DNA of 6,325 bases from Leptospiraceae bacterium (GTDB lineage: Bacteria; Spirochaetota; Leptospiria; Leptospirales; Leptonemataceae), in contig JAGRNC010000152.1 of assembly GCA_020440935.1 (NCBI GenBank), positions 1-6,325 of the forward strand, written 5' to 3'. Each line of letters starts with the position of its first letter. The first letter of the stretch is position 1. The notes under the pieces were generated by a model. It made no database searches and was not told where the DNA came from. It was given only the letters and a program-made list of their open reading frames with translations. Shown piece by piece: positions 1-4,843 of this stretch. Made by a program: the position numbers and the translations under genes.

Positions 1-1421
1 GCTGTAATCTTCATTGGAATGATAATGCAGGAGCGTGATCGATAAAGATCCGGCTTTTCGATGGCCAGTAGTTCGGGGCTTTCGCCAAAGTCTTCGACGA
101 AGAGCGGCTCTCCATTCTCCATTACCTTGGCCGACAGATCAAATGTGTACAACGACTCATCGGGCGAATACTCGCCCTGCCGTGCCACTACTTCCAACTC
201 GCCCGAGCTGTTCGTCAGTAAAAAGCTTGCCCGACCAGCCTTCAGATCTTCGCAGATTACATGCAGCACATTCGAGAATAGCTCCTGAATCGAATGCGCC
301 TCTACAAGAATTCGCGCTACAGAATGCAGACTGGTAACTTCGCGGAGTTTTTTCTCCAGCTGTTCATTGGTGCTCTGCAAATCGTCGAGGAGCATGCGCC
401 GCTGCAACGCGATGGCCACCGAATCGCTGAAACTTTCAAAAATCTCAAGATCCTGCTGGGTAAAATCGGCTCGATCGATTGTGTTGAGTACTTCGATAAC
501 ACCGATTACGCGATCGCTAACAATGAGCGGACAGGCCATCAGGTTTCGTGTTACATTCTGCGCTACTTCATCTACCTTCTTGAACAAACGCGGATCGTTC
601 TGCGCATCGTTGACAATAATTGATTTTTGCTCTCTTGCGCAAAGCCCCACAATGCCCTGCCCCTGCGGGATGCGCATACCTCTGAGCTGGGTTTGTTCGC
701 CGGAGATAACGTCGAACACCATTTCGCCGGTGGATTCGTCGTTTAGAAAGACGCTGGCGCTTTCGGCATGAATCACTCGACGAGCGCTTAACAGGACGAC
801 CTGAATCATCTCGTTGAGTTCTCTGGAGGAGTTGATTACGTTGGAAACCTCCAGGACCGTTTTGAGCTGGTAGCCGGCTTCTTTAACCTTTTGATTTAGA
901 TGCGCATTCTCCAGAAGCAAAAGCAGACTACTTTTGAAGTTCAAACGCAGGTTGGGCGAATCAACGTAGCTACTTTTTAGCAGAATGGCAAACGTCGCGG
1001 CAAAATTCCGTACCAGGTTGAGGTCGTTATCATAGAACTTGGGAAAGTAAAGCGGGTTACGCAGAACCATTGCTCCAATCTCGCCATCCTGCGATGAAAG
1101 AACTATACATAGAGCGGCATCCGGGCCGATTGTTTCGTCCGGCTTTAAATCTTCCGCAGAGGCTTCTTGTTCCGGTATGATGTTAACGCTGCTTCGCTTC
1201 TGCAGGCAATGGCGCGCCAGTTCTTCCGATTCCGTTGACAGCAAATCCTCCCGGAACGGAAAGAGCTGACCGTCCTGACGGTACAGATAGAGGTTGCCTT
1301 CTCCGGCGCGCACCATGCGACACGCTTCATCCAGGGCGAGCTCCAGGATGTAGTCCACTTCCGGATTGCGGCTAATCGTTACATAGCCGCTGCCGGTACG
1401 CTGCAGTAGAGGCTGACTCAA
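1..1421 (-). CDS. Multi-GAF-domain sensory protein, C-terminus beyond window
   Basis: An uninterrupted minus-strand frame runs from a TTG at 1421-1419 off the left edge, giving 473 codons without a stop. Three GAF-like segments are visible. A divergent one spans about residues 20-150 (DYILELALDEACRMV, then GEGNLYLY). A clear one spans about 186-340 (LKTVLEVSNVINSS, ASVFLNDESTGEM, PQGQGIVGLCA, VNDAQNDPRLF, LIVSDRVIGVIEVLN). A short charged, probably coiled-coil linker (QRRMLLDDLQSTNEQLEKKLREV) leads into a third from about 363 (LHSVARILVEAHSIQELFSNVL, RASFLLTNSSGELEVVARQGE), which the window edge cuts. GAF domains bind small molecules (cyclic nucleotides, haem, tetrapyrroles) or mediate dimerisation, but I cannot name the ligand. 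There is no signal peptide or membrane segment, so the protein is probably cytoplasmic. The missing C-terminus could carry a cyclase, kinase, phosphatase or GGDEF output domain. The first in-frame ATG would fall at residue 36, inside the first domain, so the TTG start with its Shine-Dalgarno is preferred. It overlaps the TPR gene by TTGA, implying one operon. Confidence 0.88.
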   Translation of the reverse strand, partial: MSQPLLQRTGSGYVTISRNPEVDYILELALDEACRMVRAGEGNLYLYRQDGQLFPFREDLLSTESEELARHCLQKRSSVNIIPEQEASAEDLKPDETIGPDAALCIVLSSQDGEIGAMVLRNPLYFPKFYDNDLNLVRNFAATFAILLKSSYVDSPNLRLNFKSSLLLLLENAHLNQKVKEAGYQLKTVLEVSNVINSSRELNEMIQVVLLSARRVIHAESASVFLNDESTGEMVFDVISGEQTQLRGMRIPQGQGIVGLCAREQKSIIVNDAQNDPRLFKKVDEVAQNVTRNLMACPLIVSDRVIGVIEVLNTIDRADFTQQDLEIFESFSDSVAIALQRRMLLDDLQSTNEQLEKKLREVTSLHSVARILVEAHSIQELFSNVLHVICEDLKAGRASFLLTNSSGELEVVARQGEYSPDESLYTFDLSAKVMENGEPLFVEDFGESPELLAIEKPDLYRSRSCIIIPMKIT

Positions 1422-2779
1422 CTCATGGCACCTCGAATATGTTGTACAATCCCGGACGCATCGTACAATTCGATGGGTCGGTTGCCGGCGAATTCGATTG
1501 CGGCAGGAACCACATCGCCCACCGTCATGAATACTCCGCGCTGGGCGCCTCGCTCTTTCATTGTTTCGTGAAACTCGCGGATCTGATTTTCGGTAACGGG
1601 GGCCAGGTCTCTTTGTAAATAAAAGAGCGCATAAAACCTTCGGTTGGCCCGCTTGATCGCATCGGTCTCGGAGACCAGCGATTGAATGGCCACGTCCTTT
1701 TGCATACTCAGCTGATTGATCGAGAATCCCATATTCTCTATGATCTTACGAACGATAGCTTCGAACTGAGCCCCGGAAGCGATCATGAAATCCTTAATGG
1801 AATCGTCGGTGCGAAATTCCGAATACTGCTTTAACTTGGAAGCGACGTCGCGATAATCCGCCTTCATGGAATGAATTAATTCCCAGTGCTCGATAGCGGT
1901 ATGCATATCCCGGTTCAGTTCCGCCGCCGCAGCCGCCATATAATGAAGCTGCAGAAACATGTCAGAGTTCTTCTCAACAAGCTTGATACCTTTCTGGAAT
2001 TCCGCCACAGCCTGCAGGTACGATTTTTGATCCATTAGAACCAGGCCGCGCGTCATGAGTACCCTGGGCTTCAGAGCGTCATCTTTCATCGCTTTGTCCA
2101 GAGCCTTTAAGGCGCCGTCGGAATCCTGCAAGAACCGCAAAGTCAATCCCAGGTAATAATGTGCATTGGTATCCGAAGGGGTCAGCTGAGTGGCCGTTTG
2201 CAAGGAGCTCTTTGCCTCATGGTAATTGTTCATCTGAAAATGCGCCTGTCCAAGAGCCGCCCAGGAATCGCCATGACCCGGGTTCAGTCGTGTTGCCTGC
2301 GTAAGAAACTTGATGGCCTTGGGTTGCAATCCCCCACGCTGAAAGAGCTTCCCTACTTCGTAGTAGTTCTGATAATTATCGGGCTCCAGCTGGGTAAGAA
2401 TCAGGTATTCGTTCTTGGATTCTGTATAATTGCCCATCGAAAGCAAGCAATCCGCAAGTTTCTTTCGCACTTCGGCTTCAGGAACATCAGGCGAGAACTT
2501 TGCGACCTTGATGCATCGCCGATAGTTCAAAACGGCGTTGCTGTAATCGCCGGTCTTCTGATGGCTTAGACCCAGCAAATAAAGAGCCTTCATGTTGCGG
2601 TCTTCTTTTTCAAGGATCCGATTCAGTAGAACGATGGCATCTTTGTATCGGCCCCGACTGATCAGATTTTCGATCTCTTCAATCTTCTTGGGACCGGCCA
2701 TGGATACTACGAAGTAGTAAGCGCCGATGAATATGAACAATGCCAGACCGGCCAGTATGATATAGGATGTGAGGGTCAC
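1418..2779 (-). CDS. Membrane-anchored TPR protein with C-terminal degenerate Mrr-like domain
   Basis: 453 residues. Residues 5-27 form one hydrophobic segment (YIILAGLALFIFIGAYYFVVSM) followed by KK, so the N-terminus should be an inner-membrane anchor with the rest in the cytoplasm (positive-inside rule). Residues from about 34 to 308 are tandem TPR helices, roughly eight units, with typical signatures such as ALYLLGLSHQKTGDYSNAV (65-83), SWAALGQAHFQMNNYHEA (172-189) and AHYYLGLTLRFLQDSDGAL (206-224). TPRs bind partner proteins. Residues about 327-449 resemble the Mrr_cat/restriction-endonuclease fold: GAQFEAIVRKIIENMGF, then PVTENQIREFHETM, GAQRGVFMTVGDVVPAAIEFA and IELYDASGIVQHI. The usual nuclease Asp and Gln-x-Lys are not recognisable: the QxK position reads Tyr-Leu-Gln (387-389), so DNA cleavage is unlikely. 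The GTG at 2779 is the only conventional start ahead of the membrane segment. Its frame stays open upstream to a TAG near 2920 without another start, and the next Met (residue 27) would remove the anchor. The Shine-Dalgarno is weak. Exact function is unknown. Confidence 0.9.
   Translation of the reverse strand: MTLTSYIILAGLALFIFIGAYYFVVSMAGPKKIEEIENLISRGRYKDAIVLLNRILEKEDRNMKALYLLGLSHQKTGDYSNAVLNYRRCIKVAKFSPDVPEAEVRKKLADCLLSMGNYTESKNEYLILTQLEPDNYQNYYEVGKLFQRGGLQPKAIKFLTQATRLNPGHGDSWAALGQAHFQMNNYHEAKSSLQTATQLTPSDTNAHYYLGLTLRFLQDSDGALKALDKAMKDDALKPRVLMTRGLVLMDQKSYLQAVAEFQKGIKLVEKNSDMFLQLHYMAAAAAELNRDMHTAIEHWELIHSMKADYRDVASKLKQYSEFRTDDSIKDFMIASGAQFEAIVRKIIENMGFSINQLSMQKDVAIQSLVSETDAIKRANRRFYALFYLQRDLAPVTENQIREFHETMKERGAQRGVFMTVGDVVPAAIEFAGNRPIELYDASGIVQHIRGAMS
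1429..1434 (-). promoter_or_regulatory. Ribosome binding site deciding the TTG start of the GAF gene
   Basis: On the minus strand GAGGTG lies seven bases before the TTG at 1421-1419, inside the last codons of the upstream TPR gene. No ATG or GTG in the GAF frame is nearby. The ATG at 1426-1424 is in the TPR frame and is followed after one codon by its stop. The site therefore supports the unusual TTG start and translational coupling across the TTGA overlap. Confidence 0.6.
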
Positions 2780-2839
2780 TCTAGAGCAAGGGGACGGTAA
2801 AAAGGGAACGGACGCAACCAGTTTTAGAATGGGCCCGCG

Positions 2840-2862
2840 CAGCAGTTTTCCCGGTACTGCTG
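2840..2862 (-). promoter_or_regulatory. Stem-loop in the 5' leader of the TPR operon
   Basis: CAGCAGT (2840-2846) and ACTGCTG (2856-2862) are perfect inverted repeats around a 9-base centre. As minus-strand RNA this gives a 7-bp stem with loop ACCGGGAAA, about 60 bases before the GTG start. There is no T-run on either side, so it is not a standard intrinsic terminator. It may be a leader structure, an operator, or chance. Confidence 0.35.
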
Positions 2863-2918
2863 GCCTGGAAGATACCCCTGCCTGCCTTTTGAAAAATCCT
2901 TGAACGGTTCCGAAGCAC

Positions 2919-2924
2919 TAAAAT
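2919..2924 (+). promoter_or_regulatory. Possible -10 element for the alanine tRNA
   Basis: TAAAAT lies 16 bases before the tRNA, so transcription would begin near 2931 and leave a leader of about ten bases. A good -35 at standard spacing is lacking: TTGAAC at 2900-2905 is only 13 bases away and TTGAAA at 2889-2894 is 24 away. The assignment is therefore weak. Confidence 0.3.
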
Positions 2925-2940
2925 CTTGACTCATCTGACC

Positions 2941-3013
2941 GGGGGCGTAGCTCAGTTGGGAGAGCGTTAGAATGGCATTCTAAAGGTCAGGGGTTCGATC
3001 CCCCTCGTCTCCA
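2941..3013 (+). tRNA. tRNA-Ala (anticodon GGC)
   Basis: This is a complete 73-base cloverleaf. The acceptor arms are GGGGGCG (2941-2947) and CGTCTCC (3006-3012), pairing over seven positions with two G-U wobbles. The D arm is GCTC...GAGC. The anticodon stem is TTAGA/TCTAA around the loop ATGGCAT, giving anticodon GGC, which reads GCC and GCU alanine codons. The T arm is AGGGG/CCCCT around TTCGATC. One wobble is G3:U70, the major identity element for alanyl-tRNA synthetase, which confirms the amino acid independently of the anticodon. The discriminator base is A3013. The following bases are CAT, so CCA is not encoded and must be added by the CCA-adding enzyme. Confidence 0.95.
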
Positions 3014-3064
3014 CATCAATCCTTCGATGGACAAATCTCCCATTGTTTGCTATTTTGTCGGCAA

Positions 3065-3077
3065 CGTGGAATCCACG
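3065..3077. promoter_or_regulatory. 13-bp perfect palindrome just before the def ribosome binding site
   Basis: CGTGGA-A-TCCACG is a perfect odd palindrome. Its last base is the first G of the GGGAG (3077-3081) that serves as the def Shine-Dalgarno, six bases before the ATG. It could be a small operator or an RNA structure limiting ribosome access. With a one-base centre, an RNA hairpin would have to open its inner pairs, so a DNA-binding site is the easier reading. No function is proven. Confidence 0.35.
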
Positions 3078-3087
3078 GGAGAGAAGT

Positions 3088-3648
3088 ATGGCAGTTCGAA
3101 AAATCCTCAGAATCGGCGATCCGCAGTTGCGGCAGAAGTCCGCCGAAGTACCGGTAACGGAAATCCGGTCCTCCGAAATCAAGAAGCTCATCCGCGACAT
3201 GTACGATTCCATGGAGGCGGCCGAGGGCGTCGGTCTGGCTGCTCCGCAGATCGGAGTTCTAAAACGAGTGGTTGTGGTGGGTTTCTACCGATCAGAGCGC
3301 TACCCCGAACTCAAAAACGGTATTGAACACCGAGTTCTCATCAATCCTGAAATCGAAGTCCTGGATTCTCCAAAAGTGGGGTTCTGGGAAGGCTGCCTTT
3401 CTGTGCCAGATATGCGTGGCTACGTAGAACGCCAGAGAAAGATCCGGCTCAAATTCTACGATGAGAAAGAAGAATTCCATGATGAAATCATCGAAGGCTT
3501 TGATGCGGTGGTCTATCAGCATGAATGCGATCACCTGGACGGCATCCTGTATGTCGATCGGCTAGCCGATCCCACTATGTTTGGCTATAACGATGAACTG
3601 GATATGGCCGACCGCAAGGCAGGAAAAGAACCTCCGCAGGTGGCCTGA
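3088..3648 (+). CDS. def: Peptide deformylase
   Basis: Removes the N-formyl group from the initiator methionine of nascent proteins, acting in the cytoplasm at the ribosome exit. The 186-residue product has all three family motifs in order: GVGLAAPQ (47-54), EGCLS (101-105) and HECDH (145-149). The metal ligands are C103, H145 and H149, and E146 is the catalytic acid. A long loop between motifs I and II (about residues 65-78, including RYPE) and the overall wording fit the Leptospira-type enzyme as I remember it. The ATG at 3088 is chosen because GGGAG lies six bases upstream and the protein then begins MAVRKILRIGDP, the normal family N-terminus. The in-frame ATG at 3043 would add 15 unrelated residues and has no Shine-Dalgarno. 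The gene stands between a tRNA and the SFPD-repeat gene. Its common partner fmt is not adjacent here. Confidence 0.97.
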   Translation: MAVRKILRIGDPQLRQKSAEVPVTEIRSSEIKKLIRDMYDSMEAAEGVGLAAPQIGVLKRVVVVGFYRSERYPELKNGIEHRVLINPEIEVLDSPKVGFWEGCLSVPDMRGYVERQRKIRLKFYDEKEEFHDEIIEGFDAVVYQHECDHLDGILYVDRLADPTMFGYNDELDMADRKAGKEPPQVA

Positions 3649-3693
3649 AGCCCGTCCGACCCTGAATGCCTTCTACCAGAGAATTCCCATTCC

Positions 3694-3699
3694 AGGAGG
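3694..3699 (+). promoter_or_regulatory. Strong ribosome binding site of the SFPD-repeat gene
   Basis: A full AGGAGG stands nine bases before the ATG at 3709. It is the best Shine-Dalgarno in the window and suggests efficient translation of this small secreted protein. I see no convincing promoter in the 60 bases between def and this gene, so the two may share a transcript. Confidence 0.6.
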
Positions 3700-3708
3700 A
3701 TCAACCGA

Positions 3709-4032
3709 ATGCGATTATTCCAGACACTACTGATCATCGGAGCTTCTCTGATTCTGTCATCGCCGGTTTCTGCCGAAAAGGTGCAGACTAATTGTACATT
3801 TAAAGGAATCCCACTGCACGGAAAAGTGAAGGTAGTGGATTCCTTTCCGGACATCAAAGTGAAAGTGGTGACCAGCTTTCCCGATCTAAAAGTTAAGACC
3901 GTGGATTCTTTCCCGGACGATTGCGGGGAATGGAAGTTTGTAGATTCTTTTCCCGATTTTAAGATTCAGTATGTCCAGTCATTCCCGGACATCAAAATTC
4001 AAATGGTAGAGTCCTTCCCGGGTCTGCCGTAG
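3709..4032 (+). CDS. Secreted SFPD-repeat protein, probable 7(1) septoil knot family
   Basis: 107 residues. Residues 1-22 are a classic Sec signal peptide: R2, a hydrophobic core FQTLLIIGASLIL, and cleavage after V-S-A, leaving about 85 mature residues exported to the periplasm or beyond. There is no lipobox. After a short cap (CTFKGIPLHG, 29-38) the chain is six near-identical units with the core V-x-SFPD: SFPD at 45, 56, 67, 80 and 91, and SFPG at 102. The spacing is 11 residues except 13 between units three and four, where DCGEW (71-75) inserts. Strand residues alternate (KVKVV, KIQYV), as expected for a beta-coil or solenoid. This layout (GIPLxGKVKVV, SFPD units, CG-W insertion, SFPG end) matches my recollection of proteins named '7(1) septoil knot domain', predicted to be deeply knotted. 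C29 and C72 are the only mature cysteines and could form a disulfide. The biological role is unknown. Gene confidence is high; family name is from memory. Confidence 0.85.
   Translation: MRLFQTLLIIGASLILSSPVSAEKVQTNCTFKGIPLHGKVKVVDSFPDIKVKVVTSFPDLKVKTVDSFPDDCGEWKFVDSFPDFKIQYVQSFPDIKIQMVESFPGLP
3823..4026 (+). repeat. Six tandem 33-base coding repeats (SFPD units)
   Basis: The DNA repeats with a 33-base period (one 39-base step), each unit encoding K-[VI]-x-x-V-x-SFPD-x. The units are clearly diverged at synonymous sites: the SFP codons vary among tcctttccg, agctttccc, tctttcccg and tcattcccg. Protein-level selection therefore holds the pattern, rather than recent slippage. Unit residues are 39-49, 50-60, 61-71, 74-84, 85-95 and 96-106. 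Confidence 0.9.
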
Positions 4033-4035
4033 TCC

Positions 4036-4061
4036 CGGGCTGAACGGCAAAGAACAGCCCG
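4036..4061 (+). terminator. Hairpin after the SFPD-repeat gene, possible terminator
   Basis: CGGGCTG (4036-4042) and CAGCCCG (4055-4061) form a GC-rich 7-bp stem with a 12-base loop, starting three bases after the stop codon. No T-run follows, so it is not a textbook intrinsic terminator, but its position between convergent genes fits a 3'-end or RNA-stabilising role. Confidence 0.4.
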
Positions 4062-4080
4062 AGATTCGGCTTATCGGCCA

Positions 4081-4105
4081 TGGAGGGATGGTGAAATCCC
4101 ATCCA
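4081..4105. terminator. Hairpin between convergent genes, possible bidirectional terminator
   Basis: TGGAGGGAT (4081-4089) pairs with ATCCC-A-TCCA (4096-4105), giving nine pairs with one bulged A and a 6-base loop GGTGAA. It lies 15 bases past the stop of the minus-strand lipoprotein gene and 49 bases past the plus-strand stop. No T-run is seen on either strand, so its activity as a terminator is uncertain. Confidence 0.4.
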
Positions 4106-4119
4106 CTGTGCTCACTCGA

Positions 4120-4596
4120 TTATTCGCCTTTCAGCTTCTTGGTGATTTCGTCGAAGAAAACCACTCTCCACTGTCCATCCTCGCCTTTTTCCATTTCCAC
4201 AACGCGAGGCTCTTCATCTTTCAGAGAGATTCTAACTTTGGCAGTGTCGCCCTCTTCAGAAACGAGCTCGATATCTGCGTCGCAGTCTTTACCGCCCTTG
4301 TTGTTGGCGATTTCCTGTTGCATCTTTTGCTCCATTTGAGCAAGAATCTGAGGCTTCATCGCTTCAAACTGCGCCTTTGCAGCTTGATTGTCGGCCAGAC
4401 CGCGGGCTTCCAGGGCAGCATCCATGGTTCGGTTCATGAATTCATCCAGGTCGAAGTATTTCATGAATTCCTCATGATTGCCTTTGCAAGCAGCATCCTG
4501 AAGCGCCTCGGCTGTGGACACTGGTCCGGATCCGCCCTTGCAATAGGCCAATGAAACAGTCAGAATTGCAGCGATAAGTAACGATGTCTTTTTCAC
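4120..4596 (-). CDS. Putative small lipoprotein of unknown function
   Basis: 158 residues. The N-terminus MKKTSLLIAAILTVSLAYC has a basic start and hydrophobic core. It ends at C19, followed by a KGGSG linker typical of lipoproteins after the acylated Cys. The lipobox is L-A-Y-C: Leu at -3 and Ala at -2 are normal, but Tyr at -1 is unusual, so lipidation is probable rather than certain. The mature part is acidic. Residues 29-65 (TAEALQDAACKGNHEEFMKYFDLDEFMNR) and a C-terminal beta-rich part (AKVRISLKDEEPRVVEMEKG, then GQWRVVFF) resemble small NTF2-like/DUF4878-type envelope lipoproteins. That is a fold-level impression only. The start is GTG at 4596, with GGAG seven bases upstream. The ATG at 4600 is out of frame and only three bases from that site. 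A near-consensus promoter precedes it. It is convergent with the SFPD-repeat gene and divergent from the DsbD-like gene. Confidence 0.85.
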   Translation of the reverse strand: MKKTSLLIAAILTVSLAYCKGGSGPVSTAEALQDAACKGNHEEFMKYFDLDEFMNRTMDAALEARGLADNQAAKAQFEAMKPQILAQMEQKMQQEIANNKGGKDCDADIELVSEEGDTAKVRISLKDEEPRVVEMEKGEDGQWRVVFFDEITKKLKGE

Positions 4597-4603
4597 TCAT
4601 TTT

Positions 4604-4607
4604 CTCC
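4604..4607 (-). promoter_or_regulatory. Ribosome binding site deciding the GTG start of the lipoprotein
   Basis: GGAG (within AAAGGAGAAAATGAGTG on the minus strand) is seven bases from the GTG that opens the MKKTS frame. It is only three bases from an ATG in another frame, so spacing favours the GTG. Confidence 0.6.
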
Positions 4608-4660
4608 TTTGTTGTTCTTACGCGGGCCAGAATCTGATCGGATGGCCAGCGCACCGCAGG

Positions 4661-4688
4661 ATTATAAGGAGGGGCGGCCAAAGGTCAA
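4661..4688 (-). promoter_or_regulatory. Near-consensus sigma70 promoter of the lipoprotein gene
   Basis: On the minus strand TTGACC (4688-4683) and a perfect TATAAT (4666-4661) are separated by 16 bases. Transcription should start near 4654, giving a leader of about 58 bases before the GTG at 4596. This is the best promoter in the window and suggests substantial, housekeeping-type expression. Confidence 0.75.
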
Positions 4689-4843
4689 TCAGAATCGAGA
4701 ATTGGGTGTTTCGCCGCACAAAGACCATCCGACGGCCCTTGGAATCAAGCCGATCCAGCCCAGCCGCTTTCAGTGGGCATCTGGAGTTTCGGCGGGTTTC
4801 TTTACTGGTAGCCGTAACCGATATCCGCATATTGGACGAATCT
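4689..4843. other. Upstream region of the DsbD-like gene
   Basis: I see no convincing plus-strand promoter or second gene here. The DsbD frame is open back to a GTG at 4706, but that GTG lacks a Shine-Dalgarno. The 46 extra residues (FRRTKTIRRPLESSRSS...) are Arg/Ser-rich, unlike a signal peptide or the DsbD alpha domain, so I treat this as leader sequence. An AAGGAGGGG at 4667-4675 is SD-like but has no ATG, GTG or TTG at usable spacing. Confidence 0.5.

Larger units (their letters stand above)
2780..2940. other. Divergent intergenic region between the TPR gene and the tRNA
   Basis: This 161-base stretch holds the 5' leader of the minus-strand TPR-GAF operon and the promoter area of the plus-strand tRNA. 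I found no coding frame with a start codon and no convincing -35/-10 pair for the operon. A 7-bp dyad (2840-2862) and an AT-rich -10-like site (2919-2924) are listed separately. Confidence 0.6.

Noticed and set aside
35..771. Several plus-strand open frames of 75-134 codons
   Set aside because: They lie opposite the continuous minus-strand GAF frame, have no Shine-Dalgarno or family features, and read as low-complexity Ser/Arg-rich shadows.
2159..2569. Plus-strand frame of 136 codons opposite the TPR gene
   Set aside because: It is antisense to clear TPR repeats, and its apparent regularity reflects the repeat on the other strand.
2941..3013. tRNA considered as an integration site for a mobile element
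   Set aside because: I see no integrase gene and no repeat of the tRNA 3' end within the window.
3043..3087. Longer def start at ATG 3043
   Set aside because: It adds 15 residues not seen in deformylases and lacks a ribosome site; ATG 3088 has GGGAG at good spacing.
3823..4026. 33-base tandem repeats considered as a CRISPR or minisatellite
   Set aside because: There are no spacers, the units diverge at synonymous sites, and the frame encodes a coherent secreted repeat protein.
4088..4554. Plus-strand frames of 83 and 148 codons opposite the lipoprotein
   Set aside because: They are antisense shadows without a ribosome site, overlapping the convergent hairpins and a gene with a clear signal peptide.
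4472..4681. Minus-strand frame with ATG at 4600 (MSEKDIV...) overlapping the lipoprotein start
   Set aside because: The ATG is only three bases from the Shine-Dalgarno, and the frame has no signal peptide and runs out of phase with the lipoprotein.
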